From contig NZ_BCSJ01000001.1 of NCBI RefSeq assembly GCF_001570805.1, positions 1 to 64,000 of the forward strand: DNA of 64,000 bases, in the 5' to 3' direction. Origin of the DNA: Brevibacterium epidermidis NBRC 14811. GTDB lineage: Bacteria; Actinomycetota; Actinomycetes; Actinomycetales; Brevibacteriaceae. Below, piece after piece: positions 27,350-35,845 of the stretch. The translations under genes were made by a program, and so were the position numbers. Position 1 is the stretch's first letter. Each line of letters begins with the position of its first letter. Under the pieces are notes generated by a model that saw nothing but the letters and a program-made list of their open reading frames with translations, was not told the origin of the DNA and did not search any database.

Positions 27350-28312
27350 ATGTCCGCTGACACCCGCTGGGTGATGCACGATTTTCCTGAGGTCTTCCGA
27401 ACCCGGGACTACATCGAACGAGGCATCACAAGGCACAGCCTCTATCATTCGAAGCGCTATAAGCAGGTGCTCCCAGGCGTACGGATGGACCGCGAACGGT
27501 TCGACCGTCGTCCGGTACCTGCATGGGCTGATACCAGCTGGCTGTTTGATGCGCAGAGGCTCCGAGCCGCACTCCTTCACTACCCAGACATTGCTGCTGG
27601 CCACGCCCTTGCCGCGCGGCTCTATGGCTGGCCTCTTCCGTCCAACTGGATGACGTCGCAGCTCCATGTCTCAGTCACAAATCCCAATTCCCGGATCAGA
27701 CTCCCTGGAATCACACTGCGCCGAATGACGAATATGACCGTCACACAATGGTTCGAGTTGCCCGTTCTCGCTCCTGCAGAGGTCGTCATCGGCATCGCAG
27801 GCGACCTGCTGCAACGCGACCTCGTGAAACTCTGCGACGCGGCCGTTGGCAACTGGCACGGACCACCGCAGATCGGTCTCGACGAACTGCGTGACTGCGT
27901 TCGCACACGTCCTTTTATCCGGGGACGAGAACACCTCTCCGAGGCGGTCGGTCTTGCCCGCCCAAATGTCGATTCGCCGCCGGAGACAGACCTGCGGCTG
28001 TGGGCCGTCGAGGTCGGTCTCCCTGAACCCGTCGTTCACCCTCAGACCCTCAGCCGCATCCTTGGGCGCATAGTCGAACCTGACCTCGGCTATCCTGACA
28101 CGCGGCTCGCTCTGGAGTACGAAGGCGGTCACCATTTCGAGTCGAAACGCCAGAGAGAAAGCGATCTCAGACGCGACGAAGCACTTCGGGCTGAGGGATG
28201 GACGGTCCTCCACGTGACGAGCAACACCAACTACATCTTGTTAGAGGCACAGATTCGTGATCACTTGGGACTCGAACCTCGCCCGGGACATCACAGCCGC
28301 TATCGAAGATGA
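27350..28312 (+). CDS. AbiEi-like/DUF559 nuclease-fold protein
   Basis: 320 aa. The N-terminal about 150 residues resemble the wing-helix/AbiEi-like antitoxin region found in actinobacterial proteins of this type (VFRTRDYIERGITRHSLYHSKRYKQVLPGV). The C-terminal domain resembles DUF559 of the very-short-patch-repair/PD-(D/E)XK fold: Glu212 in SPPETDLRLW, Asp245 in VEPDLGYPD, and Glu256 and Glu258 in LALEYEGGHH. Start at the ATG preceded by GAGG. Such genes are frequent and variable in actinobacterial genomes; the role is unproven. It stands alone between two related hairpins. Confidence 0.7.
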   Translation: MSADTRWVMHDFPEVFRTRDYIERGITRHSLYHSKRYKQVLPGVRMDRERFDRRPVPAWADTSWLFDAQRLRAALLHYPDIAAGHALAARLYGWPLPSNWMTSQLHVSVTNPNSRIRLPGITLRRMTNMTVTQWFELPVLAPAEVVIGIAGDLLQRDLVKLCDAAVGNWHGPPQIGLDELRDCVRTRPFIRGREHLSEAVGLARPNVDSPPETDLRLWAVEVGLPEPVVHPQTLSRILGRIVEPDLGYPDTRLALEYEGGHHFESKRQRESDLRRDEALRAEGWTVLHVTSNTNYILLEAQIRDHLGLEPRPGHHSRYRR

Positions 28313-28348
28313 CGATTGCCTACGACCGACTCCGCTTGGGACTGTGAG

Positions 28349-28402
28349 TTCCGGACGATCCGTGCTGAGTACCGAGGTCTGAGTCAGCACGGATCGTCCG
28401 AA
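28349..28402. repeat. Hairpin element, right copy, flanking the DUF559 gene
   Basis: A perfect 17-bp stem CGGACGATCCGTGCTGA (28352-28368) against its complement (28384-28400), with outer TTCCGGAC and GATCGTCCG matching the copy at 27179. It could act as a terminator for the gene ending at 28312. Confidence 0.7.
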
Positions 28403-28483
28403 AGTCTTAGAGCTTCCCGCGATGAAAGCAACAACCAAGCGCGGGCCACCCCGAAACCTGAGAACTTCTCAGACTTCTCAACC

Positions 28484-30304
28484 TCAGCTCAGGTGATGAA
28501 CCTCCTGCAGTCCGTACACCGGGGTGTCGATTCCCTCGTGGCGAGCCTTGAGCTGGAGCGCCAGGTACAGCGAGTAGTGGCGGGCCTGATGCAGATTGCC
28601 GCCCATGAACCACAGGTTCTCCTGCTGGGTGGGCTTCCACATATTGCGCTGCTCACCCTCCCACGGACCCGGGTCCTTCGTCGTCTCCGACCCCAAGCCC
28701 CAGCACTTGCCGACCTTGTCCGCGGTCTCCTGATCGACGAGGTCCGCGACCCACCCATTCATCGAACCATAGCCGGTGGCGTAGACGACGAGGTCAGCCG
28801 GCAGCTCGGTCCCATCGGAGAGGACGACGGCATCCTCGGTGAGGTGGTCGACCTGCCCCTTGGCCAGCTTCACTTTGCCGTCGGCGACGAGCTCGGCGGA
28901 TCCGACGTCGATGTAATACCCCGACCCTCGACGCAGGTACTTGAGGAACAGCCCGGACTCATCGTCACCGAAGTCGAGGTCGAACCCGGCATCCTCCATC
29001 CGCTGGTAGAAGTCCTTGTCCGCTTCCTTGATCTGGTCGTAGAGCGGGATCTGGAACTCGTGCATGATCCGGTACGGCAGTGACGCGAAGATGAGATCCG
29101 CCTTCTCCGTCGTCACACCATTGGCCAGCGCGCGTTCGGAGTACAGGTCGCCCATCGCGATCTCCACGAGCGAGTCGCTCTTGACGATGTGCGTGCTCGA
29201 GCGCTGCACCATCGTGACGTCGGCGCCGTTCTCATACAGGGCGCCGCAGATGTCGAACGCCGAGTTGTTGCTGCCGATGACGACGACCTTCTTGCCAGCG
29301 TAGGCGTCGGGGCCCGGGTGCTGCGAGGAGTGCTGCTGCTCGCCCTTGAAGATGTCCGAGCCGGGGAAGGTGGGGATGTTCGGCTTGCCCGACATGCCCG
29401 TGGCCATCACCAGATGGGTCGGGTGCAGAGTGATCTTCTCCCCGTTCCGGTCGACCTCGACCGTCCACCGGCCGGCTGCTTCGTCATATTTCGCCGAGGC
29501 GGCTGTGGTCGATGACCAGTACGGAATCTCCATCACCTTCGTGTAGAACTCCAGCCAGTCCGCGATCTTGTCCTTCGGCGCGAACACCGGCCAATTGTCG
29601 GGGAACTTCAGATACGGCAGATGGTCGTACCAGACCGGATCGTGCAGACACAGCGACTTGTACCGCGACCGCCACTGATCGCCCGGCCGCTCCCACCGGT
29701 CGATGACCAGGGACGGCACCCCGAGTTGGCGGAGACGAGCGCCGAGGGCGATCCCACCCTGCCCGCCGCCGACGACGAGGATGTAGGGATCGGCGGTCTT
29801 GCCCCAGGCGTCGTCCTCCTCGGCGAGCTTTTCCGACCAGCTCTTCCGGTTGGGATCGACTCCATGTTCGGCGCCTTTGACCCGGCGAGTGCCGCGCGGC
29901 TCCTCATGACCGGCGATCTCCTGCAGCGAGGTGAGCATGGTCCAGGCCTTAGTGCCGTCTTCGTCGATGAGGCGGACGAGTCCCTTGCCACGCCCCACCG
30001 AGGTGGTGAAGGTGAACCATGCTTCGGTCACTCCGTCGGCAGTTGCCGCCGGCTCGCTGAGTTCGAACTCCTCCGGCGAGACGCGGTCGAGGTTATGGGT
30101 GAGCAGGTCGGTGACCCCATCGGGATTCTCCACCGTCTTGAGATTCCAAGTGAAGGACACAAGGTCTCTCCAATAGCTGTCCGTGGCGAACAGTCCGGCG
30201 GCGGCCGGAATATCCCGGCGGCTCAGGGCCGATTCAAAGTCCTGCAGCCACCTCATTGCGATGTCATCGGCAGTCAGCTGGGGACGGTCGAGCGTCGTTG
30301 TCAT
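28484..30304 (-). CDS. FAD/NAD(P)H flavin monooxygenase with N-terminal NTF2-like domain
   Basis: 606 aa. An NTF2/SnoaL-like domain (about 15-135) is fused to a class B flavoprotein monooxygenase core. The FAD-binding GGGQGG is at 179-184, the WERPGDQWRSRY segment follows, and a second nucleotide-binding motif VVVIGSNNSAFD lies near 345. Members oxygenate organic substrates (Baeyer-Villiger or N/S-oxygenation). Ribosome-binding site GAGGAGGAAAG. Divergent from a GAF-domain activator 155 bp away, which likely controls it. One CGCCGAGGCGG copy lies in frame (AASA) near residue 270. Substrate unknown. Confidence 0.88.
   Translation of the reverse strand: MTTTLDRPQLTADDIAMRWLQDFESALSRRDIPAAAGLFATDSYWRDLVSFTWNLKTVENPDGVTDLLTHNLDRVSPEEFELSEPAATADGVTEAWFTFTTSVGRGKGLVRLIDEDGTKAWTMLTSLQEIAGHEEPRGTRRVKGAEHGVDPNRKSWSEKLAEEDDAWGKTADPYILVVGGGQGGIALGARLRQLGVPSLVIDRWERPGDQWRSRYKSLCLHDPVWYDHLPYLKFPDNWPVFAPKDKIADWLEFYTKVMEIPYWSSTTAASAKYDEAAGRWTVEVDRNGEKITLHPTHLVMATGMSGKPNIPTFPGSDIFKGEQQHSSQHPGPDAYAGKKVVVIGSNNSAFDICGALYENGADVTMVQRSSTHIVKSDSLVEIAMGDLYSERALANGVTTEKADLIFASLPYRIMHEFQIPLYDQIKEADKDFYQRMEDAGFDLDFGDDESGLFLKYLRRGSGYYIDVGSAELVADGKVKLAKGQVDHLTEDAVVLSDGTELPADLVVYATGYGSMNGWVADLVDQETADKVGKCWGLGSETTKDPGPWEGEQRNMWKPTQQENLWFMGGNLHQARHYSLYLALQLKARHEGIDTPVYGLQEVHHLS
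29492..29502 (+). repeat. CGCCGAGGCGG element inside the flavin monooxygenase gene
   Basis: Exact copy of the 11-mer, read TAASAK on the coding strand between two conserved segments of the enzyme. Confidence 0.7.
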
Positions 30305-30446
30305 CTTTCCTCCTCGTTGAGTTCAGTGACTCCAAACTAGGACGGACGCTCACGGCTCGGAAGAGTTGCATCGGATTGCATGGCTCGCACATAGGCGGGA
30401 TTCTCACAGACGCTTCGACCCCATGGTCAGGGGCGCGTTCCCGTCT

Positions 30447-30459
30447 TATACTCAAGGCA
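30447..30459 (+). promoter_or_regulatory. Leaderless promoter of the GAF regulator
   Basis: TATACT (30447-30452) matches the -10 consensus closely and is followed by six bases and the ATG at 30459. Only AAGG lies between, too close for a normal ribosome-binding site. Confidence 0.6.
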
Positions 30460-31619
30460 TGCTTCAGCCGGATCTGGCGCATCTCGCCAGGGATCTGACA
30501 CGCATTCACGATGCTGTGATCACCGGGGCGTCTCCCCCGGTGCAACCGCGCGCGCTGGTCAGGCGCTCGTGGGATCGAATGCTGCGCTTGGGGCTGGACC
30601 CGGATGGCGCGAATGCGCGGATCGTCGCCGATGAGACTGAGTTGGAGACTCGGAGAAGGAATTCGCGGCTGCGCTTGGTCGTCGAGGAGATGCGGTCGGT
30701 GCTGCTGCGGGCTCCGGATGCGGCTCCGTTCATCCTCGTCGTCACCGATGCCGATGGCGTCATTCTGTGGCGTGATGGTGCGGCGTCCGCGAGGCGCCAA
30801 GCCGATGAGCTCGGATTCGTCGATGGAGCTCATTGGTCCGAAGCCAAGGTCGGCACGAATGCCATCGGCACGGCGCTGACCGAGGAGGCACCCGTCCAGC
30901 TCTTCTCCGCCGAGCACTTCGAAGCGTCTCAGCATCCCTGGTACTGCAGTGCCGTCCCCGTGCACGACCCGCATGACGGGACCCTGTTGGGAGTCGTCGA
31001 CATCAGCGGCCCGGCGATGACCCTCCACCCGGCCGTGCAGTCCTTGGTGACAACGGCGGTGCGTCTGGCCGAGGCCAGACTGATGATCGCGCAGCAGGAA
31101 GCACTGAACACCTTGCGCGATCGGATGTCGGCGATGCTCGCCGGCACGTCCGGCCCGGCACTCGTCGTCGACGATGCCGGATGGGTGGCCTACCAGCAGG
31201 GAGTGCGCAGCCGCGACCGCATCGAGGCCCCCGCTGCCGACCGCTCGATCCTCATTCCCGGTGCCGGTCTGTGCCTGCCGGAGAAGATCACCGGCGGGTG
31301 GCTGCTGCGGCCCACCGGCGACCGTCGAGCCTCGGTGACTCTGCGGATGAGACAGGACCCACCCGTGCTCGACATCCATTCCAGTACCGACCCCCTCGTC
31401 GTTCCGCTCACGCCGCGGAGGGCGCAGATTCTGGCGGCGGTCACCTCGGCGGGTGTTGCAGGGATCAGTGCCGCCGATCTCAGCCAGCGCCTCTACGGGG
31501 ACGGCGACCATGTGGTCACCGTCCGCGCTGAGGTCTCGCGTCTGCGCCGCTCGGTTGGGGCGCTGCTCGCCACCCGACCGTACCGGTGGGCCGAGGGCGT
31601 CGACGCGCGGGTGGAATGA
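30459..31619 (+). CDS. GAF-domain transcriptional regulator (AcoR-like N-terminus, no AAA+ domain)
   Basis: 386 aa. The N-terminal part matches AcoR-type activators (VRRSWDRMLRLGLDPD, then a GAF domain about 60-200 with LGFVDGAHWSEAKVGTNAIGTAL). The sigma54-interacting AAA+ domain of true AcoR is absent; instead a C-terminal winged-helix-like region with VPLTPRRAQILAAV and VTVRAEVSRLRRSVG follows. Divergent from the flavin monooxygenase, whose activator it probably is, sensing a small ligand through GAF. Start at ATG 30459, supported by the overlapping -10 box. Confidence 0.82.
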   Translation: MLQPDLAHLARDLTRIHDAVITGASPPVQPRALVRRSWDRMLRLGLDPDGANARIVADETELETRRRNSRLRLVVEEMRSVLLRAPDAAPFILVVTDADGVILWRDGAASARRQADELGFVDGAHWSEAKVGTNAIGTALTEEAPVQLFSAEHFEASQHPWYCSAVPVHDPHDGTLLGVVDISGPAMTLHPAVQSLVTTAVRLAEARLMIAQQEALNTLRDRMSAMLAGTSGPALVVDDAGWVAYQQGVRSRDRIEAPAADRSILIPGAGLCLPEKITGGWLLRPTGDRRASVTLRMRQDPPVLDIHSSTDPLVVPLTPRRAQILAAVTSAGVAGISAADLSQRLYGDGDHVVTVRAEVSRLRRSVGALLATRPYRWAEGVDARVE

Positions 31620-31666
31620 GAAGCTCCAAATAAGTCGTCTGACAAAACATTTCGACGATATTCACA

Positions 31667-31677
31667 ATCAATTTGAC
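31667..31677 (+). repeat. 11-bp direct repeat, left copy, by the low-GC gene
   Basis: ATCAATTTGAC, identical to 33126-33136; the pair brackets the DUF4365 gene. Confidence 0.4.
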
Positions 31678-31796
31678 AACTTGAGACACTTAGTCAATAG
31701 CAGGCTCTGGGAATAACACTCCGGGCCGTTCATTTACTATTCGCTCGGACAATCTACCTACCCCATTTACCGCCTTTATTCAAAAAGAGCAATCTT

Positions 31797-33125
31797 CTAC
31801 GCATTCTCGTCATAATATACCGATGCATAGATTGGCCCACTTGCATGACCAGTGTATACACGGTCAACGATATTGCTCTTAACTAGATCGCCGAATGAAG
31901 CGTCATCCAAACAGGACGAAGTAAGACCTGAAAGCCGTGCGAAGAAATATGCTACGGTGCCTACCGCCTCCGCCGGGTCCACCCTTCGACCTGGAAGGCA
32001 CGCAAAAGCGCGATACCCTGAACGCAACCAAGACCGCTGCATGTATTGGGCCTTTTCTGGAGCTCCCCGCTTCACCCTATCCTTGCGCGCCTGCTCTGAT
32101 TCATAAGCCCAATTGACCTGGAGTTCATACATTGGAGCTAACCCAGGATTTCCTGGCGCAGTGATATTCGCATATTCATAAGATTCAGGTATGGCGAACG
32201 CTATGACCTCCGCATACGCACCAATATCCAACTCCTCTTCGGGACTCAACTCTTGAAGCCCGAGGCCGAAATACGAGGCAAATCCAGCAAATATAAATCG
32301 AGCGATAGGATCATTATCTTCGAATGTATCATTTGGATCGTATCCATATTCATATAGCCACGAGGTAACCAATTCGGAAACAAAACATCCAGCTTCTCTG
32401 ATTAAATCTTTTTTGTCGCCCTCGGATAAATCTCCCAGATATTTCCACAATACAGGCGGCGGATAATTTGCATCCAGAAGAATTTGAGGATATCTCCCCC
32501 ACGCCTCTAACATCCACGGCAAATTTTTTATATCTAGCGGGAATCCAGTAGATTTCGTTAGAGACACATTTTTCAGTCTGTCTGAATAGTTTTCAACCGA
32601 CGAATCCGTTTCAGACTGATCGCTGTCGTCCATCTTATTCTCGCCATCTGAACGCCTTGTACGCGCTTCCACTCTTCCTTCGCTTCTGGAAAGCGCCCGC
32701 TCCATGCACAGCCGAATAGAACGCGGATCCTGTACCCAGACTTTCAGATCTCCTGCTTCATCGAAGTCAACAACGAACACAAAGGTCGGGCTACCTGAAC
32801 GCGTTTGTGCCAGCCACGACTCAACGTCTTCGAGTTTCACAGAGGGATCCGCGCTAGACCGACTCGATTTAACCTGAACATGCGCAGTACGTCCACCAAC
32901 TTCCCAATGATCAAGTTGAGCACCAGGCGGCCATTTGGGCAACATTAGATGCAGGTCTAGCCCATAGTCCATTTGTGTAAGCGAATTGACCGCGCACCCA
33001 GCGCCGATCAGCAGCTCAGCCGTGCGATGCTCAGCTTGAGCCCCCTGCACACCATTCCTGTCCAAGAAAGCCATGCTCACTACGCTAACAGACGGGAGAA
33101 TCGTGAAATCTGAAAAATTGCTCAT
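31797..33125 (-). CDS. DUF4365-domain protein in a low-GC patch
   Basis: 442 aa. The N-terminal domain has the DUF4365 pattern of a putative PD-(D/E)XK nuclease: GAQAEHRTAELLIGAG (Glu32), MDYGLDLHL (Asp57) and AHVQVKSSRS (Gln84-Val-Lys86). A charged Ser/Asp/Arg linker (about 145-180) leads to a C-terminal region not recognised. The gene and its flanks are far poorer in GC than neighbours (sampled lines 35-52%) and use A/T-ending codons, which suggests horizontal transfer. No ribosome-binding site at ATG 33125; ATG 33074 is an alternative start. It has no partner gene. DUF4365 proteins have been seen near defence genes, but function here is unknown. Confidence 0.72.
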   Translation of the reverse strand: MSNFSDFTILPSVSVVSMAFLDRNGVQGAQAEHRTAELLIGAGCAVNSLTQMDYGLDLHLMLPKWPPGAQLDHWEVGGRTAHVQVKSSRSSADPSVKLEDVESWLAQTRSGSPTFVFVVDFDEAGDLKVWVQDPRSIRLCMERALSRSEGRVEARTRRSDGENKMDDSDQSETDSSVENYSDRLKNVSLTKSTGFPLDIKNLPWMLEAWGRYPQILLDANYPPPVLWKYLGDLSEGDKKDLIREAGCFVSELVTSWLYEYGYDPNDTFEDNDPIARFIFAGFASYFGLGLQELSPEEELDIGAYAEVIAFAIPESYEYANITAPGNPGLAPMYELQVNWAYESEQARKDRVKRGAPEKAQYMQRSWLRSGYRAFACLPGRRVDPAEAVGTVAYFFARLSGLTSSCLDDASFGDLVKSNIVDRVYTGHASGPIYASVYYDENA

Positions 33126-33136
33126 ATCAATTTGAC
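33126..33136 (+). repeat. 11-bp direct repeat, right copy, by the low-GC gene
   Basis: ATCAATTTGAC, identical to 31667-31677, just upstream of the DUF4365 start. Confidence 0.4.
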
Positions 33137-33505
33137 GATGATAATCGAATAGTGCGACTTACTCCACGGTATTCAAGTTACCTGCAGAAATATTTATGCG
33201 CCAAAGACCTCTCGTAGCTCTCGAGTGAGTTCAACGACTGCCAAGCCCACCGATTTGCACCCTCGCTAGAGACTGGTGCCTAGAATCTCACAATTTGGGC
33301 TCATGCGGCTGCCGCCCTTGACCCGTTTCGAAAACAGGACGCCGCAACAGCATTGCGACTGAAGCACCGCAACTACGACCGCTGGCTTCTGCGACGAATA
33401 ACGGCAGCGTCTCATCTCGCAACTGCTCTCAAAACCCCCTTTTTGCCACCACCGGCGGGGAATATTGTGGTCACGGAGGTGACCGTACGGTGCCATTTCA
33501 CTCGC
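33137..33505. other. Low-GC intergenic stretch upstream of the DUF4365 gene
   Basis: About 370 bases with no supported gene. AT-rich close to the DUF4365 start, GC rising towards 33505. A 76-codon minus-strand frame (33266-33496) lacks a ribosome-binding site and has non-genic composition. It presumably carries the DUF4365 promoter and the right edge of the acquired segment. Confidence 0.4.
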
Positions 33506-33916
33506 CTAGGACACGACGGCCCCGCGGTAGCTCCCGACCGACCACAGCACCCCTTCGGGATCCTGGATGGCGAAGTCGAGTGATCCGTAGTCCTGTTCCG
33601 TCAGTCCCGTGACTTCGGTGGCGCCGGCGGCGAGCGCACGCGCGTGGAGCTCACGGACGTTTCCGGAAGCCAGGTACACCGACCCCGAGGCGACTCCGGT
33701 CTTCGTCATGACCCCGCCGTCATCGCGGACGGACCCGAGCATCACTCCCCCGCCCTCGGACCAGGCAAGTTCGGCGTGATCGACGCGGTTCGGATCGTCG
33801 GCGTTCGTGTACTCGGCGACGACGTCGAAGCCGAGCGCCTCCTGGAGAAATGCGATCGCGGCTTTGGCATCGCGATAGCGGAAGGTGGGCCAGACGTTGG
33901 CATGGTTCTCGGACAT
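33506..33916 (-). CDS. Glyoxalase/VOC-superfamily protein
   Basis: 136 aa, the size of a single paired-beta-alpha-beta VOC module (PhnB-like). Motifs: TFRYRDAKAAIAFLQEALGFDVV, HAELAWSEGGGVMLGS and DYGSLDFAIQDPEGVLWSVG, the last with the usual metal/ligand Glu position. Start at the ATG preceded by AGGAGTGACC. Sits just downstream of an AraC regulator on the same strand, 80 bp apart, so it may be in the same transcript. Reaction unknown. Confidence 0.85.
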   Translation of the reverse strand: MSENHANVWPTFRYRDAKAAIAFLQEALGFDVVAEYTNADDPNRVDHAELAWSEGGGVMLGSVRDDGGVMTKTGVASGSVYLASGNVRELHARALAAGATEVTGLTEQDYGSLDFAIQDPEGVLWSVGSYRGAVVS

Positions 33917-33996
33917 GGTCACTCCTGAGGTCGTCGCAGTTGGAATTCCATCATCGACGCGCACCCACCTATACGTCTTGGACAAATGGGAACAGG

Positions 33997-34848
33997 TCAT
34001 CCCCTCGCCGAGGCGGCCCCCACTGAATCTGTCCCCTCAGTCCGGGTCCGGGCCACGTCATCGGCGGCCAGCCACCGGCTGGGGCTGAGACCGACGAAAT
34101 CCTGAAAGTCCCGGTTGAGGTGCGCTTGGTCGGCATAGCCGCAGCTCACAGCGATCTCTGCCAAACTGCCCCGGCCTTCCGGGATGAGCCTCCGCGCCCG
34201 ATCGAAGCGGACGATGCGGGCGGCGTCCTTGGGTCCGATCCCGTATTCGGATCGGAACTGGCTGCCCAGATGGCGCCTGCTCCATCCGACGTGATCGGCG
34301 ACGAGGGAGACGGGCAGACCGCCATGGCTGTCGGCGATCCGATGCCAGGCGGCGGCCACCTCGGTGCGCGGACGATTCGCGTCATCGATCGTGCGCATGA
34401 GCACGTCGTCGATGGCGGCGAAGCGGGCGGACCATTCGGTCTCCAGGTTGACCCGCTCGTGCAGTTCCGCGGCCAGCGGCCGGGAGATCGACGCAAGGTC
34501 GACGCTGTGGTGGGCGAATTCTGCGGCGGGGATTCCGAAGAACGCCCGTGGAGCCGACGGGCTGAAATTGATCTGGATTCCCGACATCGCACCGGGGTGG
34601 GCGATGAGCGTCGAGCGCAGGTGAAGGCCGGCGAGCAGCACGTCGAAATGCTCACGGCTGCCGGTGAGGGCATCGACCTGGCACAGTGGTTCGTCGATCG
34701 AGACGATGAAAGTCAGAGTTCCCGATGGCAGTCCGAGGTGCGTCCCCGCGGGGACGCCGGAGATGTCGTAGCCGACGTAGTCACCCACGAACGGCCGCAG
34801 ACTCGGGTGAGGCCGGCCGATCAGGTCGTCAGTGCGCGACGCGGACAT
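33997..34848 (-). CDS. AraC-family transcriptional regulator
   Basis: 283 aa. N-terminal sensor of the type HPSLRPFVGDYVGYD...GLPSGTLTFIVSID, then a C-terminal double HTH with WSRRHLGSQFRSEYGIGPKDAARIVRFDRARRLI and IAVSCGYADQAHLNRDFQDFVGLSPSRW. The final residues GAASARG are encoded by a CGCCGAGGCGG element that runs to within seven bases of the stop. It may control the adjacent glyoxalase; no operator was identified. Confidence 0.88.
   Translation of the reverse strand: MSASRTDDLIGRPHPSLRPFVGDYVGYDISGVPAGTHLGLPSGTLTFIVSIDEPLCQVDALTGSREHFDVLLAGLHLRSTLIAHPGAMSGIQINFSPSAPRAFFGIPAAEFAHHSVDLASISRPLAAELHERVNLETEWSARFAAIDDVLMRTIDDANRPRTEVAAAWHRIADSHGGLPVSLVADHVGWSRRHLGSQFRSEYGIGPKDAARIVRFDRARRLIPEGRGSLAEIAVSCGYADQAHLNRDFQDFVGLSPSRWLAADDVARTRTEGTDSVGAASARG
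34006..34016 (+). repeat. CGCCGAGGCGG element at the AraC-gene 3' end
   Basis: Exact copy of the 11-mer, read AASA as the last residues of the regulator; shares 18 bases with the copy at 2056. Confidence 0.7.
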
Positions 34849-34902
34849 GGCGCCAGTGTAGACCCGCGAGTGCGGGCGGGTAGGCGTGATCGGCCCGGCC
34901 CG

Positions 34903-35817
34903 TCACGATCGTTCGACCACGCCCCAGATCGGGTCGGTGAAAGTCCGGTCGAGATCGAGCCCGAATTCTCCACGGAGAACGGCGACGAAGTCGGCGGCAT
35001 CGGTCACCGTCCGCTCAATGCGTTCGGGCTCGTCACCGGGGCGGAGGCTGCGCAGCTCGCCACCTTCGAGCGACACTTTTCCGCCGCTGTCGAGCGTCCT
35101 GGCCACCACCGGTGCGCCGGTGAAGCGCGTGCCGGGTTTCGTCGCGGTGAACCAGTTCGACACCTCGAGGTCGGATTGTTCACGTGGGACATCCGCGAAG
35201 GCATAGACGGTGCGAAACTCCTGGTCAGCACTGGTCCGCGACTGCAGCGCCCAGTCGGCTTCCGCTCGCATCGCCGGTGCCAGCACGGTGTCGGCCGGGA
35301 CGATCCTGTGCTCTCCGTGCTCTGTCGTCCGCGGTTTCGACTCCGCCTCGAGTGCGAGTGCAGACTGCGGCGTCCCACCGCCGAACCCCGGGTCGACGAG
35401 GAAACGCCGACCCTTGATCTCGACGATCGTCGCCTGGTGGGTCAGCGGTCCGGGCGCGGACCTCCCGTCGCCGAGGTGAACGCGGGCGAGAATCGGGTGC
35501 GCGCTCAGCCCGAGCTCTCGGAGCACGGCGCGGATGAGTGTCGCGTGTTCGTGGCAGTAGCCGCCGCGGCCGGCGTCCAAGAGCTTCGCCGTCAGTGAGT
35601 CGAGGTCGGTGGGAATGCCCCGCGATTCTCCTGCCGCGCGTGCGGCGATGACGTCGAGGTTCTCGAAGCAGATCGACCGGACGTGGGCGGTCAGCAGCTC
35701 GTCGATGAGGTCGACGATGTCGTCGATCGTCCCGAGCGCCCGACGGCGCAGTCCGTCCTCCGAGCTGTCGAGTCCGAGCCGGTCGGCATACCGGGCTGCA
35801 AGCGATGACGGTGTCAT
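34903..35817 (-). CDS. Arylamine N-acetyltransferase
   Basis: 304 aa NAT family. The Cys-His-Asp triad is visible: Cys in GRGGYCHEHATL, His in LTHQATIVEIKG and Asp in FLVDPGFGGG. It transfers acetyl (or other acyl) from CoA to arylamines or hydrazines in the cytoplasm. Start at ATG 35817 with GGAAG upstream; ATG 35832 is also possible. Begins 28 bases after the stop of the DUF1989 gene, so the two are probably one transcript. Confidence 0.92.
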   Translation of the reverse strand: MTPSSLAARYADRLGLDSSEDGLRRRALGTIDDIVDLIDELLTAHVRSICFENLDVIAARAAGESRGIPTDLDSLTAKLLDAGRGGYCHEHATLIRAVLRELGLSAHPILARVHLGDGRSAPGPLTHQATIVEIKGRRFLVDPGFGGGTPQSALALEAESKPRTTEHGEHRIVPADTVLAPAMRAEADWALQSRTSADQEFRTVYAFADVPREQSDLEVSNWFTATKPGTRFTGAPVVARTLDSGGKVSLEGGELRSLRPGDEPERIERTVTDAADFVAVLRGEFGLDLDRTFTDPIWGVVERS

Positions 35818-35845
35818 TGCCGGTGCTTCCATTGCGGGCGCGAAT

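Noticed and set aside
33266-33496. 76-codon minus-strand frame in the gap right of the DUF4365 gene
   Set aside because: Cys/Arg-rich composition, no ribosome-binding site, no motif.
31620-33505. Integration of the low-GC patch at a tRNA gene or by an integrase
   Set aside because: No tRNA gene, integrase or long att-like repeat is present; only an 11-bp repeat, reported as a weak signal.
34120-35598. 492-codon plus-strand frame across the AraC and acetyltransferase genes
   Set aside because: Spans two well-supported minus-strand genes and their gap; no ribosome-binding site or domain.
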